A stretch of DNA of 45,082 nucleotides from the NCBI GenBank assembly GCA_910575555.1, contig CAJTFX010000035.1, forward strand, positions 1 through 45,082, given 5' to 3'. This DNA comes from Lachnospiraceae bacterium (GTDB taxonomy: Bacteria > Bacillota > Clostridia > Lachnospirales > Lachnospiraceae). Of this stretch, positions 8,569 to 16,021 are shown piece by piece. How positions within the stretch are numbered: the first letter of the stretch is position 1; each line of letters begins with the position of its first letter. Under the pieces are notes generated by a model, which was not told where the DNA came from, ran no database searches, and worked only from the letters and a program-made list of their open reading frames with translations. The position numbers were made by a program, and so were the translations under genes.

Positions 8569-8949
8569 GTGCAGCAAATATCTGATTATGAATTGGAACT
8601 AATGAAAATCATTTGGGCAAATGGTGGCACGGCACTATATGCGGATATTTTCAAAGGTCTTGAGGACAAAGGAACACCATGGACGAAAAACACAATCATC
8701 ACATTGTCATCTCGTTTAATTGAGAAAGGCTTTTTGACAACAAACAAAATCGGGCGCAGAAATGAATACAAAGCTATTGTTTCAGCAGAGGAATATCAGT
8801 CAGCACAAACAATGCAGTTTGTTAATAAAATCTATGAGGGTGACATGAAAAACTTTGTTTCCATGCTGATAGACAACAGGATGCTTTCGCCAACCGATTA
8901 TGAAGAGCTGCTAAAACGATGGAGAGAGGGGGAAAGAGAAAATGAATGA
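8569..8949 (+). CDS. BlaI/MecI/CopY-family transcriptional repressor
   Basis: 126 residues; GTG start at 8569 after AAAGGAGG (8554-8561). The winged-helix part (residues 1-75) has the family hallmarks ISDYELELMKIIW near the N-terminus and TPWTKNTIITLSSRLIEKGF as recognition helix plus wing, followed by a C-terminal dimerisation helix where BlaR1 would normally cleave. Its gene overlaps the downstream BlaR1-like gene by 8 nt, the usual repressor-sensor pair. The target is probably its own promoter and perhaps a gene elsewhere, because no beta-lactamase is next to it. Confidence 0.88.
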   Translation: MQQISDYELELMKIIWANGGTALYADIFKGLEDKGTPWTKNTIITLSSRLIEKGFLTTNKIGRRNEYKAIVSAEEYQSAQTMQFVNKIYEGDMKNFVSMLIDNRMLSPTDYEELLKRWREGERENE

Positions 8950-10618
8950 CGGGCTTATTACTTTTCTTTCGCTGTCTGTTGCAGGGGCAATTCTTGTTTT
9001 AATTTTGCTTTTACTCAAACCTGTTTACAAAAACAGGTTAAGTCATAAATGGCAGTATTATGTATGGCTTATTGTCATAGCTCGATTGCTGATACCATTT
9101 GCGCCCGAAACAAACCTTGTCAGCAACCTGTTTTCCAACATCAGCACAGAGGTAATCGAACCCATTACCAACGCTTATTCTCATGCAGACGGTGACTTTT
9201 TCTTAGGAGATGGTGCGGGAACAAATCAACCTGTTTTAGCAGAAAATCCATTTTATGACCCATCACCTACCAACAGGAAAGCAGGAGCAACTGAAATTAT
9301 CGGGGCAATTTGGTTTGTTGTGGCTTTGATTTTGCTGATAAGAAAAATCACTATTTATCAAAGCTTCGTAAAGTACGTTCGGGCAGGGTGTACCGGAGTA
9401 ACAGATATAGAGAAACTGGAACAACTCGGCAAAATAATCGACAGTCAGAACATAAAGACAAATGTCGAATTATGCTCCAATAGCTTGGTTTCTTCGCCCT
9501 TGCTAATTGGATTTTGGAAACCGTGTATTGTATTGCCTGCGACTGATATTTCTATGTCAGATTTTCGATTTACCATTTTGCATGAGTTAACGCACTATAA
9601 GCGAACGGATCTGCTTTACAAATGGTTGACACAAGCTGTAATCTGTTTACATTGGTTTAACCCCTTCGTATATGTGATTGGTAAAGAAATAAATCGTGAG
9701 TGTGAACTGTCTTGTGATGAAGCAGTCATTTCCAGTCTTAGCCCCAAAGAAAGGCGAGGTTATGGCGATACACTACTTAATGCAATTAAAGCAGGCGGCA
9801 ATTACAAAAACTCTACAACTTCTGTAACACTGTGGGAAAGCAAAAAAATATTAAGTGAAAGGTTAGGTGCAATTATGGCGTACAAAAAACAATCAAAGGT
9901 TATCGTGTTGGTATCAGCAGCACTTGCAGGACTATTCTTATGTGGAGCAACATATGTGGGAGCATATAGCTCAAGTCCTTCGTCAAATGCAGAGGTAACA
10001 AATGAAGAAAAATCAAAGACCCCTTTAGGTACAAAGGAAGATTATCAATCCTTGTTGGCTCTAAAAACAGCAGATTATAAAAATTTAACTGTGATCGAGT
10101 TTAATAATAACTTGGTCGAGTGGTCTACTCAGAACATGGATGGAGCTTATACAGCAGTCATTGAAAATGATATAGCAGTCCGCCAATTTCCGGAATACTT
10201 AGATGCAGAAGAACGCAGCTTTTTATCTTTGACTGTAAAGGCTTCTAATAACGAAAACTCTGTGCAAATGCGTAGCGATTATGGAAAACCACCTATTGAC
10301 CCAGACCTTAGTTTTGAGCTATCAAGAGAGAATATGGAGCTTGACCCGCCGGTATGGACACAGCTTATGTATGGATTTTCTTATCAATTTGATGCCAACA
10401 AACTAACGGTTGGGGAAAGAGATTTGGCACTTACAAAAGTAATCAATGAAGTCCAAAATTTTTGGAACTCAACGGATATAGAGGTGCTTGCAGATATGTC
10501 CTCTGATGATATGCTTGAACAGCTAAAAACAATCGTAGAAACGTGTAGTACGGAAACAGTCAAAATGTCTGTTGTGGAAAATTATTTTATGTTTCAGACT
10601 TCCGAAATGCTTAAATAA
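8942..10618 (+). CDS. BlaR1-like M56 membrane metallopeptidase (antirepressor/sensor)
   Basis: 558 residues. N-terminal membrane helices (about 7-27, 40-55, 115-135) surround a cytoplasmic zinc protease with HELTH at 214-218 and a downstream ECELSCDEAVI motif, matching the M56 family. A further membrane helix (about 318-340) leads to an extracellular C-terminal part of ~210 residues. In true BlaR1/MecR1 that part is a penicillin-binding domain with SxxK and KTG motifs; I see neither here, so the signal is probably not a beta-lactam. Known mechanism of the family: ligand binding activates the protease, which inactivates the BlaI-type repressor. The ligand of this protein is unknown. Confidence 0.87.
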   Translation: MNDGLITFLSLSVAGAILVLILLLLKPVYKNRLSHKWQYYVWLIVIARLLIPFAPETNLVSNLFSNISTEVIEPITNAYSHADGDFFLGDGAGTNQPVLAENPFYDPSPTNRKAGATEIIGAIWFVVALILLIRKITIYQSFVKYVRAGCTGVTDIEKLEQLGKIIDSQNIKTNVELCSNSLVSSPLLIGFWKPCIVLPATDISMSDFRFTILHELTHYKRTDLLYKWLTQAVICLHWFNPFVYVIGKEINRECELSCDEAVISSLSPKERRGYGDTLLNAIKAGGNYKNSTTSVTLWESKKILSERLGAIMAYKKQSKVIVLVSAALAGLFLCGATYVGAYSSSPSSNAEVTNEEKSKTPLGTKEDYQSLLALKTADYKNLTVIEFNNNLVEWSTQNMDGAYTAVIENDIAVRQFPEYLDAEERSFLSLTVKASNNENSVQMRSDYGKPPIDPDLSFELSRENMELDPPVWTQLMYGFSYQFDANKLTVGERDLALTKVINEVQNFWNSTDIEVLADMSSDDMLEQLKTIVETCSTETVKMSVVENYFMFQTSEMLK

Positions 10619-10680
10619 TTTTCAAACAAAATGTAGTAGCCTAACGGCGGTTCATATAGATATTAAGCCGATATACAGCG

Positions 10681-10764
10681 AGGATATATGCCATAAACAC
10701 AGAAAAATGGCTCCTATGCCCTGTCTGCGGTAACAAAACACAATTAAAAGTGCGGGAAGATTGA
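10681..10764 (+). pseudogene. Truncated cysteine-rich KTR-domain protein gene
   Basis: The frame TEKWLLCPVCGNKTQLKVRED (10699-10761) matches the start of the small cysteine-rich KTR proteins common on Tn916-type and related ICEs, which have a CPVC zinc-knuckle half and an NKT motif. The second CPxC half is absent: the frame stops at TGA 10762 where the IS256 stub begins (about 10768). Upstream there is no start codon with a ribosome site. Broken by insertion or deletion. Confidence 0.6.
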
Positions 10765-10767
10765 AAG

Positions 10768-11003
10768 GGGCTATCCCAAAGTTTGTGTAAACCTTCAAAC
10801 TGATGTAAGATCGAATTACTCAGTTTGGAGGTTTTATTATGGCAAGAAAAACGAAAACCCACAAAAAGCAGCAATGAGGGAAATGATGCGCAGCTATCTC
10901 AAAGACAATGACATCAGCATTAAAAACGGAACAGATGTCAATGCCGTCATGCGGGACATGATGTCCGTTATTCTGGAAGATGTACTATCTGAGGCTTTTG
11001 CTT
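10768..11003 (+). mobile_element. IS256-family stub (left end plus transposase N-terminus)
   Basis: Positions 10768-10838 look like an IS256-family left end (CTATCCCAAAGTTTGTGTAA and a leader with GGAG). A frame MARKTKTHKKQQ starts at ATG 10839 and hits TGA at 10875. The following frame continues MREMMRSYLKDNDISIKNG, so one base is missing at the CAATG junction. The homology ends at about 11000 (VILEDVLSE), far short of the ~400-residue transposase with its DDE residues. Dead element; the right end is missing and the relaxase 3' end begins ~100 nt later. Confidence 0.7.
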
Positions 11004-11102
11004 TTCCATATGCTGTGAATGGTGTTGTCCATAGCGGAATGGGGAGTTATGCACATTTCCATGATGCTATTTTTTGCTTTTAAAGCTATTTTTAGCAGGG
11101 AA

Positions 11103-12476
11103 TCACCGGGAGGGGTTGCTGTTACGGTCTGGCTGTTCCTGTGCCTTTTTAGGCGGCTCTGTGCGCCCTAAATACTGGTTCAGGTTCTCCAGTTTCCGGT
11201 TCAGCGATTTCAATTCTTTCTCGCTGTTTTTGTAGGTGGCAGTCAGTTCTTTTTTCTGTGCGGTCAGCGCCTGATATTCAGATTTCAGCTTGTCGATGTT
11301 TAAGCCTTTTAAGGAAATGCCCGCCTGTTCCAGCATACGCCTTGCGCCGCCATATAGGATAATCTGGCTCTCATGCCTGCGGAAATATGCATCAGGGTTT
11401 TTCGATTTCTTATAGGCAATATGGTAGGATTTGTTGGTTTTGTACTGTTCCGCATATTTAATGATTTCCGCAAGGTCTTTGATGCGGTTTTCCAACTTGC
11501 GGATGGTCTGTTTTGCTTCTTTTCCGGTGGCGGAAGCGACAGAGATTTTTTGTTCCAGTTCCGCGATGGAACCCACTTCATTGTATGCCTGTGCAGCAAT
11601 CTTTAAATTTTCCACCGCCGCCCACCTTTGCAGTCCCGGACTGTTCTGGAATTTCTCATCAGAGGTATCAATCAACCGCCTGTCTGCGTAATCTCTTTTC
11701 GGGATAACTGCTTTCCGTTCCCGTTTTAATTCAATCCGTTCTTTGATGCGCTCCTTCGTGTATTCCTTTCCAAGTGACTTGATGCTGCCACGCACAAAAC
11801 GGTCTTTGCCGAGTGGACGGAAGGAGATAAATTTGAGGGCATCTTCCCCAAAAGTTTCGCCTTTTATCTCATAGCCTTTCGCCCGCATCAGGAGCAGAAA
11901 TTCTTCATAAGTAGAGGATGCTTTTATGGCGGCGTTGATGTCCTTTCTAATCTGTGTTTTCCATGCGGCGCTGTTCTTATCCGCCTGCCATTCGTTGTAT
12001 TTTTTTCCACGCTCTCCACCGGGGATAATGACGGAAAGGTTATGCTCGCTGCACAGCTCGTCACTTAATTTTCGTATGCGGTAATAGCTTTGTTTACAGT
12101 CATGGTATTTGTTGTGTTCCATGTTGTCGGCGGCACAGAAAATGATGTGGTTATGGACGTGACCTTTATCAATATGTGTGGTGACAACATAAGAATATTT
12201 TCCCTCTAAAACTTTGTCCGCAAGCTCCTTCCCGATCTGGTGCGCTTCCTCAAAGCTGACCTCACCGGGAGCGAAAGCCTGTATCAGATGATATGCTTTA
12301 TTGGGGTTGTTTTCCCGGCAGTGGTCTAAGGTATATTTAAAGTCAATCGCTGCGGTTTCCGGCGCACAGGCATAGGAAGAAATGTAGATGCTTTCGTCCG
12401 TTTTGTCCGGATTGCATATGTAGTCTACCGCTTTATCAACGGTTGCTGTGATAGCATGGATTTTTGTGACTGCCAT
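11103..12476 (-). CDS. Relaxase (MobA/VirD2-type, MOBP-like)
   Basis: 457 residues. The N-terminal nuclease domain (about 1-200) has Y19 in AVDYI as the likely nicking tyrosine. The metal-binding HUH-type site is HIDKGHVHNHI, with histidines at 101, 106, 108 and 110. The C-terminal ~250 residues are helical and basic with coiled coils (about 290-450). The start overlaps the end of mobC by ~50 nt, so translation is coupled. It is expected to nick oriT and carry the strand through the mating channel. It is transcribed against the upstream cargo genes. Confidence 0.92.
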   Translation of the reverse strand: MAVTKIHAITATVDKAVDYICNPDKTDESIYISSYACAPETAAIDFKYTLDHCRENNPNKAYHLIQAFAPGEVSFEEAHQIGKELADKVLEGKYSYVVTTHIDKGHVHNHIIFCAADNMEHNKYHDCKQSYYRIRKLSDELCSEHNLSVIIPGGERGKKYNEWQADKNSAAWKTQIRKDINAAIKASSTYEEFLLLMRAKGYEIKGETFGEDALKFISFRPLGKDRFVRGSIKSLGKEYTKERIKERIELKRERKAVIPKRDYADRRLIDTSDEKFQNSPGLQRWAAVENLKIAAQAYNEVGSIAELEQKISVASATGKEAKQTIRKLENRIKDLAEIIKYAEQYKTNKSYHIAYKKSKNPDAYFRRHESQIILYGGARRMLEQAGISLKGLNIDKLKSEYQALTAQKKELTATYKNSEKELKSLNRKLENLNQYLGRTEPPKKAQEQPDRNSNPSR

Positions 12477-12766
12477 ACCTGTTTCATCAACTCCTTTACT
12501 TCGTCCATATCTTCCTGATAGACGTGGTTTGTGCTGTTAATCCTTTTCGCAATCTGGTTTAAGCTGGAGCTGATCCGCCCCAGTTCCGTATTGTATTCCC
12601 GTAAAAAACTGTAATCCACGTCATAGACATATCCGTATAAAATCAGCTTCCGCATAAAAGCTGATTTGCTTTTCATGCCGGACAGCTTAAACTTCTCGTC
12701 AAGAATATACTGTTCTTTATCATCTAAGTGAAATTCGTTTCGGTTGGTTCGTGTCCTGCTTGCCAT
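12425..12766 (-). CDS. mobC: MobC-like relaxosome accessory protein
   Basis: 113 residues from ATG 12766, preceded by AGAAAGGA; an ATG ten codons earlier (12796) lacks a ribosome site. The sequence has the MobC pattern: an N-terminal basic arm (MASRTRTNRNEFHLDD), a ribbon-helix-helix-like stretch (MKSKSAFMRKLILYG) and a C-terminal helix (LGRISSSLNQIAKRIN). MobC proteins bind oriT and help the relaxase open the nick site. It overlaps the relaxase gene; the candidate oriT lies just upstream. Confidence 0.9.
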   Translation of the reverse strand: MASRTRTNRNEFHLDDKEQYILDEKFKLSGMKSKSAFMRKLILYGYVYDVDYSFLREYNTELGRISSSLNQIAKRINSTNHVYQEDMDEVKELMKQVWQSQKSMLSQQPLIKR

Positions 12767-12794
12767 TTTTACATCGTCCTTTCTAAGTTTGGGC

Positions 12795-12833
12795 ATAAAA
12801 AAACTGCTGTAACTTGTCCGGTTTACAACAGTC
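12795..12833 (-). terminator. Terminator/attenuator in the mobC leader (minus strand)
   Basis: On the minus strand ACTGTTGTAA pairs with TTACAGCAGT (9 of 10) and is followed by TTTTTTT, directly before mobC. It could stop transcripts entering from oriT or attenuate mob expression. Confidence 0.6.
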
Positions 12834-12954
12834 TGGTTTCGTGTCTGTTCAGTTGTTTTGGATAGAATTATCCATGTGTTATTGTAGCAAATCTGCGGGA
12901 GAAGGTCAAGGACTGGCAGAGAAAAAGCGGAAAGAAAAGCAAAGAGGGTTAGGG

Positions 12955-13031
12955 ATACTTCCCTATGGAAATTTCATCATACGGACGGTAGGGAAGTATG
13001 GGGAATTTCGCCTATGTGTCCGTACATAGGC
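12955..13031. other. Candidate oriT
   Basis: The intergenic region upstream of mobC carries an 11-bp perfect inverted repeat ATACTTCCCTA (12955-12965)/TAGGGAAGTAT (12989-12999). It also has TACGGAC (12980-12986)/GTCCGTA (13018-13024) and GCCTATG (13010-13016)/CATAGGC (13025-13031). Nested inverted repeats beside mobC-relaxase are the usual make-up of an origin of transfer. The nick site cannot be told from sequence alone. Confidence 0.5.
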
Positions 13032-13051
13032 AGTGCTTGCTAATCTACCCT

Positions 13052-13074
13052 CGACACTCCCGAAGGGTGTGTCG
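13052..13074. repeat. Perfect hairpin between oriT region and TCS promoter
   Basis: CGACAC(13052-13057) and GTGTCG (13069-13074), with inner CCC/GGG pairing, form a compact hairpin. There is no T-run directly after it. It may be part of oriT or a transcriptional boundary. Confidence 0.5.
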
Positions 13075-13110
13075 TTAATTATTAAATTTTGGGAAAAATT
13101 GAGTTTCTAC

Positions 13111-13139
13111 TTGATATTAGACGTTTAAGCGTCTAATAT
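13111..13139 (+). promoter_or_regulatory. Promoter covered by a perfect palindrome (operator)
   Basis: TTGATA (13111-13116) and TAATAT (13134-13139) are 17 nt apart. The perfect inverted repeat ATATTAGACG (13114-13123)/CGTCTAATAT (13130-13139) spans almost the whole promoter. A dimeric regulator bound here would block the polymerase. It drives the HTH protein, response regulator and kinase genes. Confidence 0.7.
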
Positions 13140-13163
13140 TGGATAAAAGATGGAGGGAAAGAA

Positions 13164-13343
13164 ATGGAATATATATCAGTAAAAGAAGCATCATTAAAAT
13201 GGGGAATTTCGGAACGAAGAATACAACGATTATGTTTAGAGGAAAGGGTAGCCGGAGCAATAAGATTTAGTAGGGTTTGGATGATACCAAAGGATGCTGA
13301 AAAGCCAGCGGATGCAAGGAGAAAGGAGTTTCGGAATGAATAA
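13164..13343 (+). CDS. Excisionase-like HTH DNA-binding protein
   Basis: 59 residues, MEYISVKEASLKWGISERRI and so on, ending in RRKEFRNE. ATG 13164 follows GGAGGGAAAG. The fold suggested is a MerR/excisionase-type winged HTH (VKEASLKWGISERRIQRLC, then a wing ending VWMIPKDAEKP). Similar small proteins are common in ICEs as helix-turn-helix regulators. It is the first gene of the two-component operon and overlaps the response-regulator start (ATG 13336) by 8 nt. It could bind the palindrome at 13114-13139, but that is inference. Confidence 0.82.
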   Translation: MEYISVKEASLKWGISERRIQRLCLEERVAGAIRFSRVWMIPKDAEKPADARRKEFRNE

Positions 13344-14034
13344 TTTATTACTTCTGGAAGATGATATTGGCTTGATAGACGGGCTGCAATACTCACTAAA
13401 TAAAAATGGATTTCATGTAGATATTACCCGTACAGTCGAAGAAGCAATGATATGTTTAAAAGAAATAGGCAGGTACGATTTGTTAATTCTTGACGTTACT
13501 CTACCAGACGGAACAGGATTTGAGGTTTGCGAAAAAGTTAGAAAGCAAAATGTACAAATTCCGATTATCTTCCTTACTGCGTCTGATGAAGAAGTCAATG
13601 TAATACGGGGCTTAGACTGTGGTGGAGACGATTATGTTACAAAGCCCTTTAAATTAGGAGAACTATGCTCCCGTATTCGTGCTTTACTGCGACGTGCGGG
13701 GGTATCTGCACAAGATAAAACAAATACTTTGGAATGTGGAGATATTTCTATTGACCTGTTAGGAAGCCGTGTATTATTGAACGGCAGATTATTAGAATTA
13801 ACAAATGCGGAATATCGTCTGCTTTGCCTGTTAGTGCGAAATGCGAACCGTATTGTTTCAAGGGATATTATTCTAAATGATTTATGGGACGGGACAGGAA
13901 ACTTTGTTGACGACAATACTTTATCGGTCTATATCCGGCGGCTTCGTGAAAAAGTAGAAATTGACGCTTCTCACCCACAGCACTTAATCACAGTCCGGGG
14001 ATTTGGCTATCAGTGGAAAGAGGTGTGCGTATGA
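13336..14034 (+). CDS. OmpR-family response regulator
   Basis: 232 residues from ATG 13336 (ribosome site GGAGAAAGGAG upstream). The receiver domain (1-118) has the acidic pair D9-D10, the phospho-acceptor D53 in LLILDVTLPDG, the Thr in FLTAS and the Lys in VTKPF. The C-terminal winged-helix domain (about 130-230) has LTNAEYRLLCLLVRN and the closing VRGFGYQW. Its stop overlaps the kinase start (ATGA). The likely targets are the paired boxes at 15246-15286 and 18401-18441, in front of the ABC operon and the orphan winged-helix gene. Confidence 0.93.
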   Translation: MNNLLLLEDDIGLIDGLQYSLNKNGFHVDITRTVEEAMICLKEIGRYDLLILDVTLPDGTGFEVCEKVRKQNVQIPIIFLTASDEEVNVIRGLDCGGDDYVTKPFKLGELCSRIRALLRRAGVSAQDKTNTLECGDISIDLLGSRVLLNGRLLELTNAEYRLLCLLVRNANRIVSRDIILNDLWDGTGNFVDDNTLSVYIRRLREKVEIDASHPQHLITVRGFGYQWKEVCV

Positions 14035-15260
14035 GCATATTTCGTGACAGGCAGATTAAATGTTTTTCTCTATTCATTATTATGTATGTTGTTTTGTTTT
14101 TTGGGATAGCTGCATGGTTTTCTCAAACCCAAATATCCATTTCAAAATCCATGTATATAGAACATGACAGGGCTATTGTATCTTCATTGCTGGAACAAGG
14201 TATTTCAAAAGAGGTGATCGCAAATGCGATTTCTTCCAAAGAATCCAGTACCGCAGGAGTAGAATTGCTAAATGATTGGGGAATTACCCAGAATGTAATG
14301 GGTAGCCTGCTTCCCTATTTCTCTCAATTCCAGTATCATTTTTTGTCTATGATGTTTGGAGGGTGTATTAGCTTAACCTCAGTTCTTTGCCTTGCGATTT
14401 TTTTCTTCTTGCAGATGAGGAAAAAATTATACCAGCGGGCAGAAAAAATCATAGGCAGTTATATTAACAACGATTACTCTTGTCATTTACCACAAGACAG
14501 CGAGGGAGATATTTTTCATTTATTTGCTGTTGTTGAACAGCTTGCTACTATGCTGCAGGCAAAAAAAGAAACAGATCATAAGACAAAAGAATTTTTGAAA
14601 AACACAATTTCAGATATTTCACATCAATTAAAGACTCCATTAGCAGCATTGATGATGTATCAGGAAATTATAGAAACTGAACCGGATAATGCCGATACGG
14701 TAAGGGAGTTTTCAAAAAAAATCGGAACTGCCCTAAAACGCATGGAGCAGCTTATTCTGTCTATGCTGAAAATTACCCGTTTAGATACTGGAAATATTCT
14801 TTTTGAAAAAAAATCCTATTTTGTGCAGGAGTTAGTTGAAAACGCTATTAACGAACTCACAACAAGGGCAGCACATGAAAATAAGCAGATTATTGTAAAA
14901 GGAACACCCAATCAAACAATTATTTGTGATATGGACTGGACAAGTGAAGCGATTGGAAATCTTGTAAAAAATGCTTTAGACCATACAGAACCGGGTGGAA
15001 TAATTCACATTACTTGGGAATGTACGCCAACTATGATACGGGTATTAGTTTCTGATAATGGAAATGGGATTGCCCCGGAAGATATACACCACGTTTTCAA
15101 ACGTTTTTACCGAAGCAGACATTCTCTGAATATGCCGGGGATTGGTTTAGGACTTCCTCTTGCAAAATCTATTATCGAAGGACAGGGCGGGTTTCTTTCC
15201 GTACAGAGTGTTTTACATGAGGGAACCACTTTTTCAGTATCTCTCCTTACGAAACCGTAA
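14031..15260 (+). CDS. Membrane sensor histidine kinase
   Basis: 409 residues. Transmembrane helices at about 11-30 and 108-128 frame a ~75-residue extracellular sensor. The dimerisation box is SDISHQLKTPLAAL with phospho-accepting H198. The catalytic part has an N-box (AIGNLVKNALDH), DNGNGIAPEDI and GIGLGLPLAKSI. The loop between membrane helices is longer than in BceS-type intramembrane kinases, so it probably senses a ligand itself. ATG 14031 overlaps the regulator stop by 4 nt. The gene's 3' end contains the first half of the putative response-regulator box for the ABC genes. Confidence 0.93.
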   Translation: MSIFRDRQIKCFSLFIIMYVVLFFGIAAWFSQTQISISKSMYIEHDRAIVSSLLEQGISKEVIANAISSKESSTAGVELLNDWGITQNVMGSLLPYFSQFQYHFLSMMFGGCISLTSVLCLAIFFFLQMRKKLYQRAEKIIGSYINNDYSCHLPQDSEGDIFHLFAVVEQLATMLQAKKETDHKTKEFLKNTISDISHQLKTPLAALMMYQEIIETEPDNADTVREFSKKIGTALKRMEQLILSMLKITRLDTGNILFEKKSYFVQELVENAINELTTRAAHENKQIIVKGTPNQTIICDMDWTSEAIGNLVKNALDHTEPGGIIHITWECTPTMIRVLVSDNGNGIAPEDIHHVFKRFYRSRHSLNMPGIGLGLPLAKSIIEGQGGFLSVQSVLHEGTTFSVSLLTKP

Positions 15261-15286
15261 GGTTAAATTCACCGAATTGTAAGCTG
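15246..15286 (+). promoter_or_regulatory. Putative response-regulator box in front of the ABC operon
   Basis: CTTACGAAACCGTAAG is a 5-bp dyad, followed at the same spacing as in the copy at 18401 by GTAAGCTG. The two 41-nt boxes match at 32 positions. This one overlaps the kinase stop codon and lies 40 nt before the ABC ATPase ribosome site. Confidence 0.62.
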
Positions 15287-15325
15287 CCCCTGTTATCCTT
15301 TTTGATAAAAGGAGGTTATCAATTT

Positions 15326-16021
15326 ATGGAAATTTTAAGAGTTGAGAATTTGTGCAAAACTTATGGTAAAGGGGAAGCAGAAGTAAACGCCTTAAAAAAT
15401 GTGTCTTTTTCCCTTGAAAAAGGCGAATTTGCCGCTGTTGTGGGCGAATCCGGTTCTGGAAAAAGCACCCTGCTAAACTGTATCGGTGCTTTAGATATGC
15501 CAACTTCGGGTTCCATTTTTATTGACAGGCAGAATCTGCTTTCTATGAAAGAAGAAAAACGGACGATTTTCAGACGGCGTAATATTGGCTTTATCTTCCA
15601 GTCTTTCCAGCTTGTAGCGGAACTGGACGTAGAGCAGAATATTATGTTTCCCCTGTTGTTGGACTACCGTAAACCAGAGCCGGACAGAGTAGATGAAATT
15701 CTTAGTCTGCTGGGGCTTACTGAACGCCGCCACCATTTACCGAGCCAGTTATCCGGGGGACAGCAGCAAAGAGTAGCGATTGGCAGGGCACTGATTACAC
15801 AGCCGAAACTTATTTTAGCAGATGAACCGACAGGAAACCTTGACAGTAAAAACAGCCATGATGTTATTGATATGCTGACCAGTGCTTCAAAGCGTTTCCA
15901 GCAAACTATTTTAATGATTACACACAATAACAACCTAACTGCTTTGGTTGACAGGGTATTTCATGTAAGCGACGGTGTTCTTACAGATTTGGGAGGGAGA
16001 GCAAATGAAACATTATCTTAA
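15326..16021 (+). CDS. ABC transporter ATP-binding protein (MacB/LolD type)
   Basis: 231 residues from ATG 15326, after AAAAGGAGG. The Walker A motif GESGSGKST lies at residues 40-48. Also visible are the Q-loop FIFQSFQLV, the signature LSGGQQQRVAIGRAL, Walker B LILADEPTG and the H-loop Thr-His (MITHNNN). It is of the class paired with FtsX-type permeases for peptide antibiotic resistance or lipoprotein release. Its end overlaps the permease start by 17 nt. Next to a two-component system, a role in sensing or resisting antimicrobial peptides is likely, but the substrate is not known. Confidence 0.94.
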   Translation: MEILRVENLCKTYGKGEAEVNALKNVSFSLEKGEFAAVVGESGSGKSTLLNCIGALDMPTSGSIFIDRQNLLSMKEEKRTIFRRRNIGFIFQSFQLVAELDVEQNIMFPLLLDYRKPEPDRVDEILSLLGLTERRHHLPSQLSGGQQQRVAIGRALITQPKLILADEPTGNLDSKNSHDVIDMLTSASKRFQQTILMITHNNNLTALVDRVFHVSDGVLTDLGGRANETLS

